Part shown: piece after piece, positions 1 through 7,931 of the stretch
Layout of the letters: each line of letters opens with the position of its first letter
How positions within the stretch are numbered: the first letter of the stretch is position 1
Assembly: GCA_910584435.1 (NCBI GenBank)
Contig: CAJUAP010000001.1
Location: 74,931-138,930, forward strand
Source of the DNA: an uncultured Acetatifactor sp.
Lineage (GTDB): Bacteria; Bacillota; Clostridia; Lachnospirales; Lachnospiraceae
Length of the DNA: 64,000 bases
Reading direction: 5' to 3'
Made by a program: the position numbers and the translations under genes
The notes under the pieces: model-generated
Told to the model about the DNA's origin: nothing
Seen by the model: the letters and a program-made list of their open reading frames with translations, nothing else
Databases searched by the model: none

Positions 1-246
1 GTTCCGAGACTGTTTTTTATTCCGGTTCCGGCTCTTCTCTTTTATTCCGGTTCCGGCTCTTCTCTTCAGCCCCCTTACCGGGAAGTAATTTCCACCTGCT
101 GAGAGCGCAGCTGAAAATTCCTTCCGGGGGCTTCCGTTCCGAGACTGTTTTTTATTCCGGTTCCGGCTCTTCTCTTTTATTCCGGTTCCGTCTCTTCTCT
201 TCAGCCCCCTTACCGGGAAGTAATTTCCATCTGCTGAGAGCGCAGC
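1..246. repeat. Tandem copies of a structured dispersed repeat
   Basis: Two tandem copies of a 135-bp unit start at 1 and 136 (shared opening GTTCCGAGACTGTTTTTTAT). Each has short ATTCCGGTTCCG-type subrepeats followed by a hairpin-forming segment. In copy 1 the arm AGCCCCC at 68-74 pairs with GGGGGCT at 126-132. Inside, GGAAG (81-85) pairs with CTTCC (121-125), and CTGC (96-99) with GCAG (107-110). Copy 2 stops after the left half of the hairpin. A diverged copy lies at 63509-63670. No gene is evident here. Confidence 0.85.
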
Positions 247-486
247 AGCCCCCCTGAGATTCATTCTTAACTGTCAGGGACATGCTAAGTATAATCCTCC
301 CACTGTCCGATATATCAATATATGAGGTTTGTCCTAAAAATATATCTATTATGAATAAAAATGAAAGAAAATCTGCCCTTTCAGAATTTGGAGGAAGAAA
401 ATGGACAGAGATGGTTAGCTGAATTCCAGTATACAAAATTGTTAATCAAACAGAAAATGCAATGAAAAAATCAAGGGAAAAATTCA

Positions 487-1323
487 ATGGAAAAATCATC
501 CGGTATCGACAAGCAAAATAATATTCCGAATCTTCCCCGCTTAGAAGGGGTCTGTCCTGCTGCGAAAAAAAACGGTGAATTATATTATCGTGCTTCTTTG
601 ACATATAGATGTAAGCATATCAGCCTGGGCAGCTTTTCCTGTGCCCAGGATGCTCATGCTGCTTATATGGAGGGCATACGTCTCCTGCAGACTCCGGAAA
701 TGACTGTGAATTCCTACCACAGTTCCTCCCCCCTTCCTTTTGATAAATGGGTCACTCTCCTGAATTTCCGTGATAACGGGGTCTATTCCGGCAACCCAAT
801 CTATATATACAAAAAATTTTTCTGTTACTATCTCTCTCCTTCACATATTTTGAAATTTGACCCGGATGATCTGTTTTATTATGCTACTCATAAAATCATG
901 CAGCGAGGCAGACATTATTTTGTTGCAGATCACGGATCGCAAATCAGTATTGTCACCAGATATGGCATCAAACCCTATGCAAGGGAAGGGCGTGATTTCC
1001 GCTTTATCAACGGAGATACGAATGATTTCCGCCGTGAAAATCTGGAAATATTGAATATCTACCATGGTGTCTCCTTAGAACAGAAAAACGGACAGTACCA
1101 TTATACTGTCCGAATTCATATCAAAGGAAACTATCTGGTAGGCCGTTATCCCACAGAAACAGAAGCCGCCATTGCCTACAACAAAGCCGTGGATATTCTG
1201 AAAAAGAACGGACTATCCAAAAATTTCCCTCAAAACTATATAGAAGACCTTTCCCCAAGAAAATACGCCGAAATTTATTCAAATCTGTATATTTCACCCC
1301 ACATTACGGAGTATCGCCCCTGA
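487..1323 (+). CDS. AP2/HNH-like DNA-binding protein, probably non-nucleolytic
   Basis: A 278-residue protein. Residues about 20-66 and 195-240 each resemble an AP2 DNA-binding domain; the second has the pattern GVSLEQKNGQYHYTVRI followed by YPTETEAAIAYNKA. Between them, near residues 150-190, is an HNH_3-like stretch, FINGDTNDFRRENLEIL. Family members normally read DHINGD there, so the catalytic His is missing. The known family is bacterial AP2/HNH homing-endonuclease relatives. I infer a domesticated or decayed endonuclease that still binds DNA. The start ATG at 487 follows an AGGGA ribosome site at about 8 nt. It stands alone on the plus strand, convergent with the rnf operon. Target and role are unknown. 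Confidence 0.65.
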   Translation: MEKSSGIDKQNNIPNLPRLEGVCPAAKKNGELYYRASLTYRCKHISLGSFSCAQDAHAAYMEGIRLLQTPEMTVNSYHSSSPLPFDKWVTLLNFRDNGVYSGNPIYIYKKFFCYYLSPSHILKFDPDDLFYYATHKIMQRGRHYFVADHGSQISIVTRYGIKPYAREGRDFRFINGDTNDFRRENLEILNIYHGVSLEQKNGQYHYTVRIHIKGNYLVGRYPTETEAAIAYNKAVDILKKNGLSKNFPQNYIEDLSPRKYAEIYSNLYISPHITEYRP

Positions 1324-1358
1324 TTTTCCACTGTCCTGCGGATTCCGGGTCTTCTCAA

Positions 1359-2459
1359 CTACTTATCTGCATAATTTGCAAAGCTGATATTCATATTCAC
1401 ATTTCCGGAAATCCCATCCACAGTTCCCTCAAAGCTGTACTGCCACATGGTAAATTTATAGGGATAATCCGGAATGTCCTCCGCCTGCGAAAGCCACACA
1501 TCGTAAGCCGTCAGTTTAGACATATCAATCTCCCTGATCAGCCACTCCTTATTGCCGTATAACATGGTCTTATACCCTGCATTGGCAATGGTGTCTAAAA
1601 ACGCCTTGGCAATGTCCGTTTTCTCCGCTTTGCTCAAGGTATCCGTTCTGGCCGTATCATTTGGAATCAATTCCATATCATATGCAATCGGATACGTAAT
1701 CTCATACTCCTGAAGATTTGCAATCACCATATTGGCTTCTTCTATGGCCTCATCCGTATTAATCGCCTGCGAAAAGAAATAGACCCCTGTCTCAAGCCCT
1801 GCATCCAGCGCCCGCTTCATGTTATCCGTAAAATTATCATCAATTGACAGCTGTCCTGTTCCATATCCTCTGGCTCCCACACGAATCATTACAAAATCAA
1901 TCCCGGCCTTTTTCACCCTGTTAAAATCCACATAGTCCTGCTGCTTTGAGATATCCACTCCCACAAAAGAAGTCTTTCTGCCGTTTTCATAGTATTTCAT
2001 CAGATTGGACTGGCACACCAGTTTGGTAAAATCAAACTCATGTTTGGGCAGATAGGGGCTGATCAATACCCATTCCTCTCTGCCATCCGAATATTTCAGC
2101 AAGGTATGCTTTCCGTCTGTAGACGGGTCATCTTCCGCTGCCGCCGCAGGCGTCTCCGTAGGCAGAGGCTCCTCTGTAGGTTCCGGATACATATCCCAGA
2201 AATCGAAATCATCCGGACTTAAGGTGCTGCCTGTGAGCAGTTCTTCAATTTCCGTATGATTGGTAACGGAAGAAACCGCTCCCCCTGATGTCTGAACCGA
2301 TGAATTCTGCACTGTTTGATTTCTGTTACGCGAATTTCTGTCATTCAAATATAATACTACAATTAAAATCACCAACACAAAAGTCGTCACCGCTATAATG
2401 GCCGATACTACGGTTGACGTCATACCGGAGCGATCATCGTAATCATCAGGCATTCTCAC
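1359..2459 (-). CDS. Membrane-anchored GH25 muramidase (lysozyme)
   Basis: A 366-residue protein with a short cytoplasmic N-terminus, one transmembrane helix (about 16-38) and a low-complexity Ser/Thr/Pro/Glu linker to about residue 120. The C-terminal GH25 domain has the opening motif VGVDISKQQDYVDF (catalytic Asp) and the acidic pair in YPIAYDMELI. GH25 enzymes cleave the muramic acid-glucosamine bond of peptidoglycan; this one would act outside the membrane. Start GTG at 2459 overlaps the rnfB stop by 4 nt (GTGA), with GGAGG ahead of it, so it is translationally coupled to rnfB. An in-frame ATG at 2453 is an alternative. A cell-wall hydrolase as the last gene of an rnf operon is unusual; the functional link is unclear. 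Confidence 0.88.
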   Translation of the reverse strand: MRMPDDYDDRSGMTSTVVSAIIAVTTFVLVILIVVLYLNDRNSRNRNQTVQNSSVQTSGGAVSSVTNHTEIEELLTGSTLSPDDFDFWDMYPEPTEEPLPTETPAAAAEDDPSTDGKHTLLKYSDGREEWVLISPYLPKHEFDFTKLVCQSNLMKYYENGRKTSFVGVDISKQQDYVDFNRVKKAGIDFVMIRVGARGYGTGQLSIDDNFTDNMKRALDAGLETGVYFFSQAINTDEAIEEANMVIANLQEYEITYPIAYDMELIPNDTARTDTLSKAEKTDIAKAFLDTIANAGYKTMLYGNKEWLIREIDMSKLTAYDVWLSQAEDIPDYPYKFTMWQYSFEGTVDGISGNVNMNISFANYADK

Positions 2460-3262
2460 ACACCCTCACCTCCTTTTATGCTCTTTTTCGGACATTTTTC
2501 CGCACATACGCCGCATCCCACACACTTCTCCTGATCTATTTTCGCATGGAAATCCGACACCGAAACCGCTTGGGCAGGACAGTTTTTCGCACAAATGCCA
2601 CAGCCGATACACCCTGTCCGGCAGGCTTTCATAGTTACAGGTCCCTTGTCCGTGGAACTGCAGGCGACCACATACTTTGCCCCGTAAGGAATCAGGGAAA
2701 TCAAATGTTTCGGACATGCTTCCACACATTTACCGCATGCCTTGCATGCCTCTTTGTCCACCACGGCAACACCGTTCACCACATGAATGGCATCAAACGG
2801 ACATACCGCTGCACAGGTTCCATATCCAAGACAGCCGCTGCTGCAGGCTTTGGGACCGCCTCCCGGAACAAAACTCATCACCCGGCAATCCTTGGCGCCG
2901 GAATACTCATAATCCTGTGTTACCTTTCCACAATCTCCCTGACAGGCAACAAATGCCACCATGTGCGCCGAAGTTCCGGCCTCCACTCCCATAATGGCGG
3001 CAATTTTCTCACCCACTGCCGCGCCTCCCACAGGACAGGCATTCACGGCCGCTTCTCCTTTTGCAATGGCAGCCGCAAGGCCCGAACACCCGGCAAAGCC
3101 GCAGCCGCCGCAATTGTTTCCCGGCAAAGCCGCCAGCACTGCCTCTTCCTTTTCATCCACCTTCACCTTAAACCAGATACCGGCTACTCCTAAAAAGAGA
3201 CCTACAAAGATGCCCACAATACCCACTACAGCGGCAGCAGCCAACATACCTGTTATACTCAT
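2456..3262 (-). CDS. rnfB: Electron transport complex subunit RnfB
   Basis: Ferredoxin-type subunit that passes electrons into the Rnf membrane complex (reduced ferredoxin to NAD+, coupled to Na+ or H+ export). It has an N-terminal membrane helix, then an Fe-S site NNCGGCGFAGC with a later CPVGG. Four CxxCxxCxxxCP-type 4Fe-4S motifs follow, two of them in the last 70 residues. The start at 3262 (MSITGMLAAAA) is chosen because AGGAG lies 9 nt upstream; the frame stays open to 3310 but without a better ribosome site. The gene lies 16 nt after rnfA and overlaps the muramidase gene by 4 nt. It is last among the rnf genes, as in other Clostridia. Confidence 0.95.
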   Translation of the reverse strand: MSITGMLAAAAVVGIVGIFVGLFLGVAGIWFKVKVDEKEEAVLAALPGNNCGGCGFAGCSGLAAAIAKGEAAVNACPVGGAAVGEKIAAIMGVEAGTSAHMVAFVACQGDCGKVTQDYEYSGAKDCRVMSFVPGGGPKACSSGCLGYGTCAAVCPFDAIHVVNGVAVVDKEACKACGKCVEACPKHLISLIPYGAKYVVACSSTDKGPVTMKACRTGCIGCGICAKNCPAQAVSVSDFHAKIDQEKCVGCGVCAEKCPKKSIKGGEGV

Positions 3263-3278
3263 CTGTCTAATCTCCTTT

Positions 3279-3863
3279 CTACAGCAGACCTGAAAATCCG
3301 CAAAAAGCAATTGCCATTAATCCTGCTGTCAGCAGCACCAAAGGCATCCCTCGAAAAGATTCCGGGATGTCATTGTACTCCAGCTTCTCACGAATCCCTG
3401 CAAGAATTACAATCGCTATGGTAAACCCTGCTGCGGTGGCAAAGCCATTCACAATTCCGGTTAAAATACCATATTCCTTTTGTACATTTGTAATTGCCAC
3501 ACCAAGCACAGCACAGTTGGTAGTAATCAAAGGAAGATATACACCCAAAGCCTCATACAGCGCAGGCATTGCCTTCCGCAGGAACATCTCCACAAACTGT
3601 ACCAGTGCCGCAATCACCAGGATAAATACAATGGTTCTCAGATACTCCACATGAAATCTCTGCAGCACATATTTGTAAATGACCCCGGCCACTGCGCTGG
3701 CAAGCGTAATAACGAAAATAACTGCGGTTCCCATACCCGCTGCCGTATTTGTCTTCTTCGACACCCCCAGAAACGGGCACAAACCTAAGAACTGGCTGAG
3801 TACCACATTGCTTACCAGAGAAGAGCCGATTAAAATGAGCAGCAGTTCTTTTACGTTTTCCAT
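3279..3863 (-). CDS. rnfA: Electron transport complex subunit RnfA
   Basis: A 194-residue integral membrane protein of the RnfA/NqrE family with about six helices. It begins MENVKELLLILIGSSLVSNV and has the conserved LSQFLGLCPFLGVS segment. RnfA and RnfE form the membrane core of the complex, with inverted topology relative to each other and Fe-S ligands contributed by cysteines in the membrane. The start codon lies immediately after the rnfE stop, and rnfB follows after 16 nt. Length is normal for the family. The reading is supported by synteny with all other rnf genes. Confidence 0.96.
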   Translation of the reverse strand: MENVKELLLILIGSSLVSNVVLSQFLGLCPFLGVSKKTNTAAGMGTAVIFVITLASAVAGVIYKYVLQRFHVEYLRTIVFILVIAALVQFVEMFLRKAMPALYEALGVYLPLITTNCAVLGVAITNVQKEYGILTGIVNGFATAAGFTIAIVILAGIREKLEYNDIPESFRGMPLVLLTAGLMAIAFCGFSGLL

Positions 3864-4661
3864 TTATCTCTCCTCCTTCTCTGTGTCCTGCGTTTTCTCA
3901 TCTGATTTACCTGCTTTTGTCTCCTGCTTCTTCGGGCTGCCTTCCGCCATGCTTTTTTTCCCAGCGGAATCAGTGTCATAGAACCGGCTCTTACAGTTCA
4001 TATCACCGCAATTGGCACAATCCTGGGCGCATCCGGACCCTATCTTCTCATAAGATTTTCCTTTTTTCTTCCTGACATTTTTTATGTAATTCTGCAAAGC
4101 CACCAAAGCCGCAAGAACGAAAAAGGCGCCCGGTGCCTGTCCGAATATCCTCACAGGCTCGAAAGAATCCGGCATTAACCCGTATCCAAACAGCTCTCCT
4201 GCCCCTATGATTTCCCGGACGGCACCGATACAAGTCAGTGCAAAGGTAAATCCAAGCCCCATGCCAATCCCGTCAAACAGGGAAGGCACCGGAGGATTGG
4301 AATAAGCATAGCTCTCGGCCCGCCCCAGAATAATGCAGTTTACCACAATCAATGGAATATATACCCCCAGAGATTTATTCAGAGAAGGGATATATGCCTC
4401 CAGCAGCAGCTGCACTGCTGTTACAAAGGAAGCAATGATCACAATAAATGCAGGGATACGCACTCTGTTGGGAATGATATTCCTCATCAGCGAAATGATA
4501 AGGTTACTCAACGCCAGAACCACCATGGTAGTAAGCCCCATCCCCAGACCGTTCATTGCCGAGGTGGTAACTGCCAGAGTAGGGCACATTCCCAGCATCA
4601 GCACAAAAGTAGGATTTTCTTTCACAAGACCGTTATACAGTCTCTCTCCTGCTCTATTCAT
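3864..4661 (-). CDS. rnfE: Electron transport complex subunit RnfE with Cys-bearing C-terminal tail
   Basis: RnfE/NqrD-family membrane subunit; residues 1 to about 195 form the usual six-helix core (ENPTFVLMLGMCPTLAVTTS near the start). The protein is 265 residues, some 60 longer than a minimal RnfE. The extra tail is hydrophilic and contains four close cysteines, CAQDCANCGDMNC, followed by a Lys/Glu/Ser-rich end. The cysteine group could bind a metal or Fe-S cluster on the cytoplasmic side, but that is inference. The start overlaps the end of rnfG by 8 nt, and rnfA starts at the next base after its stop. Confidence 0.94.
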   Translation of the reverse strand: MNRAGERLYNGLVKENPTFVLMLGMCPTLAVTTSAMNGLGMGLTTMVVLALSNLIISLMRNIIPNRVRIPAFIVIIASFVTAVQLLLEAYIPSLNKSLGVYIPLIVVNCIILGRAESYAYSNPPVPSLFDGIGMGLGFTFALTCIGAVREIIGAGELFGYGLMPDSFEPVRIFGQAPGAFFVLAALVALQNYIKNVRKKKGKSYEKIGSGCAQDCANCGDMNCKSRFYDTDSAGKKSMAEGSPKKQETKAGKSDEKTQDTEKEER

Positions 4662-5277
4662 TGCTGCCGCCTCCTTCCATTAATGCATGCGCCGCTTTCA
4701 ATCCGCCATTTACGGCATTTACAACGGCTCTTGTGGTAATCGTTGCGCCGGATATGGCATCAATCTCGTTGTCAGCAGCCGCTCCGTTCCTGGTATAGAT
4801 AAAACTTTCCGCCCTCTTATCATGGAACTGAGGTACCAATATATCCGATGCCTGCATCCCCAATCCGGCAGTCTCAGATATCTCCAGAATGGAAATATCA
4901 TTCAAAATTCCATCCATTGTCACACCCAGATACAATACAATATTTCCGCCATATCCTTCCGTGGAAACAGACTCCAGCACAAAACCGAGCATTGCACCGT
5001 TTTCTCCCAGCGCCCTGTATACACTGCCTATCTTAACTCCCTCTCCGGAAAGCTCCTCCGTAAGCATATCATCTAATTCATAATTCATTTCTTCAAAGGA
5101 AGCAGCGGATTGAAACACGGCGCTGCATGCCTCCTGCACTGCCTTCTCCTGTTGAATCCTGATAGGTTCCTTGGTCAGCTCATACACCATTCCCAGCACC
5201 AGACCGGCAATCAGCGTAATGGCAAACAAAATTCCGGCTTCCTTTAACATCACCGTAAGATCGCTCTTATTTTTCAC
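4654..5277 (-). CDS. rnfG: Electron transport complex subunit RnfG
   Basis: A 207-residue FMN-binding subunit with one N-terminal membrane helix (about 12-32) and an extracytoplasmic FMN_bind domain. The motif AISGATITTRAVVNAVN carries the threonine to which FMN is covalently attached by the flavin transferase ApbE (established for the family). It overlaps rnfD by 11 nt at its start and rnfE by 8 nt at its end, indicating tight translational coupling. No apbE gene is in the window, so maturation must rely on a gene elsewhere. Confidence 0.95.
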   Translation of the reverse strand: MKNKSDLTVMLKEAGILFAITLIAGLVLGMVYELTKEPIRIQQEKAVQEACSAVFQSAASFEEMNYELDDMLTEELSGEGVKIGSVYRALGENGAMLGFVLESVSTEGYGGNIVLYLGVTMDGILNDISILEISETAGLGMQASDILVPQFHDKRAESFIYTRNGAAADNEIDAISGATITTRAVVNAVNGGLKAAHALMEGGGSNE

Positions 5278-6262
5278 CGCGTTTCCCTCCCTTCTGATAA
5301 CCGAAGGCTGTGGGCTTCGTGAATTTCTCTATCAAGGGTACCAGAAGATTCCCCAATATAATCGCATAAGAGACACCTTCCGCGCCGGGTCCGAAGATAC
5401 GGAAGATTCCCGTCATCAGTCCCAGGAAGATTCCGAATACATATTGTCCTTTGATTGTAATGGGTCTGGTCACATAATCCGTGGCCATGAAAAATGCGCC
5501 AAGCATCAAACCGCCGCCGGAAACCTGCGCCGACAGATAAACAGGGTCAAGTCCGTGTCCCCCGAATACTATCACAAACAGAACAAATGTTATGATATAA
5601 CTGCCCGGAATCCTTAAGTCAATTACTCCCATCAACAGCAGGAAACAGGCGCCGGTTAACAGAGCAATCACGGAGGTCTCGCCAATGGTTCCTGCCGTCC
5701 GCCCGATGAACATATCCAATGTATTGACTTGTTCCCCTGCCTTCAATGCCGCAAGAGGGGTGGCTCCCGTATAGGTGTCACAGTCAAATGCCGTCATGGC
5801 CGTAGGGAATGAGAGCAGCATAAAACATCTTGCAGCCAATGCAGGATTCATAAAATTCTGTCCCAATCCTCCGAAGAGCATTTTCACTACCAGAATGGCA
5901 AATATGCCTCCCAGCGCCGCCATCCATAAAGGTATGGCCACCGGCAGGTTCAGCGCAAGCAGCATTCCCGTCACCACCGCCGACAAATCCGTAATGGTTG
6001 ACTTCTCAAATATGCTCTTCACCTGCAGACTGCCCTTCCCCTTTGGGTTATCTCTGATCCACTTATATAATCCAAACAAAAATTCCGTCAAGACCGTACT
6101 TATTATCGTCACCAAAATCACTGCTATCGCTCTGGGGCCAAAATTGTATATTCCAAAACCGGCAGCGGGCATTAATGCAACAATCACCGCCAGCATCAGT
6201 CCGTTTGTAGTCACCCTGGAACGGATATGAGGATTGGACGATACTTTAAACAATTCACTCAT
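5267..6262 (-). CDS. rnfD: Electron transport complex subunit RnfD
   Basis: A 331-residue multi-helix membrane protein of the NqrB/RnfD family. The segment GGLGQNFMNPALAARCFMLL and the motif TYTGATPLAAL, which includes the covalent FMN threonine, are diagnostic. It forms the ion-conducting core with RnfA, E and G. It lies 30 nt after rnfC and overlaps rnfG by 11 nt. Length and motifs are normal for the family. Confidence 0.95.
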   Translation of the reverse strand: MSELFKVSSNPHIRSRVTTNGLMLAVIVALMPAAGFGIYNFGPRAIAVILVTIISTVLTEFLFGLYKWIRDNPKGKGSLQVKSIFEKSTITDLSAVVTGMLLALNLPVAIPLWMAALGGIFAILVVKMLFGGLGQNFMNPALAARCFMLLSFPTAMTAFDCDTYTGATPLAALKAGEQVNTLDMFIGRTAGTIGETSVIALLTGACFLLLMGVIDLRIPGSYIITFVLFVIVFGGHGLDPVYLSAQVSGGGLMLGAFFMATDYVTRPITIKGQYVFGIFLGLMTGIFRIFGPGAEGVSYAIILGNLLVPLIEKFTKPTAFGYQKGGKRGEK

Positions 6263-6292
6263 AATGTATTCTCCCAGTATATACTCTTAACT

Positions 6293-7615
6293 TTACGCTT
6301 TCTTTCTCTTAGCCAGTTGCATCTTACGCATGGATTTAATCTGCTGGGTCAGCGGTCTCTTTGCCGGACAGACATAGCTGCAGCAGCCGCATTCACAGCA
6401 TTCCATGCCATGATTATCCACAAATGCTTTCTCGTCAAAATGTTCCGCATAATCTGCCAGCCTGCTTGGTATCATCCTTCCGGGGCAGACCTCCACACAG
6501 CGTCCGCAATTAATACACGGGCCTGGTTCCATGGCGGATACTTCGTCCTTAGTAAGCGCAAGCAATGCCGTAGCTGTCTTAGTGGACGGTACATCGAGCC
6601 CGAACATGGCAAAGCCCATCATGGGACCGCCGCATATGATTTTTTCCGGCTTTTCCCGGAAGCCGCCCGCCGCCGCCAGAATTCTGTCATAAGAGGTACC
6701 GATACGTACCCTGAAATTGGCCGGATTCGCAACAGCATCCCCTGTGACGGTAACAATTCTCTCCATCAACGGTCTGCCTTCTATGACCGCCCGATAGATT
6801 GCAGTCACCGTATCCACATTATTCACCACACATCCCACATCCGCCGGCAGCATAGTAGAATTAATCCTTCTGTCAGTGACCGCATAGATAAGCTGGCGTT
6901 CTCCTCCTTGCGGATATTTGGTCTTCAACGCCTTAACGCTGATCTTCCCCTCTTCTTCTGTCAGCTGCCGCAGCCGGGCAATACAGTCAGGTTTATTGTC
7001 TTCCACGGCCAGAATTCCCTGGGCATTGGGGAACAGCTTCAGCATCACTTTTAAACCGCCCACCAGTTTCTCCGGCTCTTCCAGCATTCTTCTATAGTCT
7101 GAAGTCAGGTAAGGTTCGCATTCGGCACAGTTAGCAATTATGTAATCAATCTTCTCCGGTTCCCTGGGGGACAGTTTCACATGGGTAGGAAATCCTGCCC
7201 CTCCCATACCTACAATTCCCGCCTCTTTGACTGCTTCCACAATCTCTTCCCGGCTCATTTGGTTCAAAGCTGCTTTTGCCAGCCCAAGCTCCGCCTCTTC
7301 ATACTGTCCGTCATTTTCGATGATGATACTCATTACCATATCACCGGCTGCCACCCGTCTGGGTTCTATGGTCTTCACCGTACCTGATACGGAAGCATGA
7401 ATGGGTGCCGAGACAAAACCGCCGCTCTCCGCAATTTTCTGACCCACGAGCACTCTGTCTCCTTTGGCAACAATGGCTTTGGCAGGTGCGCCAATATGCT
7501 GTGACAGCGGATACACCAAAACGTCTCCGGGCAATACATCCTGTATGGGCTTGTCTTTGGACAGGTCTTTGCCGTCATAAGGATGTATGCCGCCCACAAA
7601 TGTCAATTTTGCCAT
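6293..7615 (-). CDS. rnfC: Electron transport complex subunit RnfC
   Basis: Peripheral NADH-binding subunit and first gene of the rnf operon. It starts MAKLTFVGGIHPYDGKDLSK, has the glycine-rich nucleotide/FMN region GMGGAGFPTHVKLSP, a SLBB-type domain, and two C-terminal 4Fe-4S motifs (CINCGRCVEVCP and CECGCCSYVCP). The start at 7615 is preferred over an upstream in-frame codon at 7645 because an AGGA ribosome site precedes it by about 9 nt and the family begins here. The divergent intergenic region upstream contains two repeat elements, so the promoter could not be pinned down. Confidence 0.95.
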   Translation of the reverse strand: MAKLTFVGGIHPYDGKDLSKDKPIQDVLPGDVLVYPLSQHIGAPAKAIVAKGDRVLVGQKIAESGGFVSAPIHASVSGTVKTIEPRRVAAGDMVMSIIIENDGQYEEAELGLAKAALNQMSREEIVEAVKEAGIVGMGGAGFPTHVKLSPREPEKIDYIIANCAECEPYLTSDYRRMLEEPEKLVGGLKVMLKLFPNAQGILAVEDNKPDCIARLRQLTEEEGKISVKALKTKYPQGGERQLIYAVTDRRINSTMLPADVGCVVNNVDTVTAIYRAVIEGRPLMERIVTVTGDAVANPANFRVRIGTSYDRILAAAGGFREKPEKIICGGPMMGFAMFGLDVPSTKTATALLALTKDEVSAMEPGPCINCGRCVEVCPGRMIPSRLADYAEHFDEKAFVDNHGMECCECGCCSYVCPAKRPLTQQIKSMRKMQLAKRKKA

Positions 7616-7645
7616 TTTCTTAAGTCCTTTCTCATTTCCTAGCAT

Positions 7646-7735
7646 GCCGACGCAGTCGGCACAAACAATTCATGTGAAGAATGTCTGCTCCTGGCATTCT
7701 TCAGTGTGTAACTTAGATTTTCTTAGCCGACATAC
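7646..7735. repeat. Structured dispersed repeat (GGCACAAACAAT family), long copy
   Basis: Begins with a small hairpin GCCGAC-GCA-GTCGGC, then CACAAACAATTCATG. A longer hairpin follows with arms GAAGAATG and CATTCTTC, then CAGTGTG and TAGATTTTCTT. The same order of elements recurs in expanded form at 53341-53597. Shorter pieces occur at 12120-12146 and 29345-29375. The position in front of rnfC suggests it may end up in the rnf leader RNA. Confidence 0.7.
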
Positions 7736-7867
7736 TTTGACAGCTTAAAAAATCTTTACACACTTATCCATACATTAAATATACTATTTTTTTTCATAAA
7801 ATACTACTGTAAATTGAAATTTTGTGATATGATAAAACTGGCAGCAGTTCAAAGAGCTCCTGCCGTG

Positions 7868-7895
7868 AACAGTTCAGTGACCTGTCTGAACTGTT
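7868..7895. repeat. Small dispersed palindrome, copy A
   Basis: A perfect 10-bp inverted repeat, AACAGTTCAG and CTGAACTGTT, around the loop TGACCTGT. Three near-identical elements lie at 21392, 22114 and 25151, always between genes. REP-like; no T-tract follows, so it is not a classic terminator. Confidence 0.8.
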
Positions 7896-7931
7896 ACTAA
7901 AACTGGCAAATAAAATATAACGGAGGCTGAC

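Larger units (their letters stand above)
7616..7931. other. Divergent intergenic region between rnfC and the exonuclease gene
   Basis: About 316 bp, AT-rich in the middle. It contains a structured repeat at 7646-7735 and a perfect palindrome at 7868-7895 (both listed separately). A TATGAT at about 7829 could be a plus-strand -10 element, but no convincing -35 partner was found. No small gene is supported. Confidence 0.5.

Noticed and set aside
152..436. 94-residue minus-strand frame at the window start
   Set aside because: Its C-terminal part is translation of the dispersed repeat (Glu/Arg/Lys-rich); no ribosome site or family.
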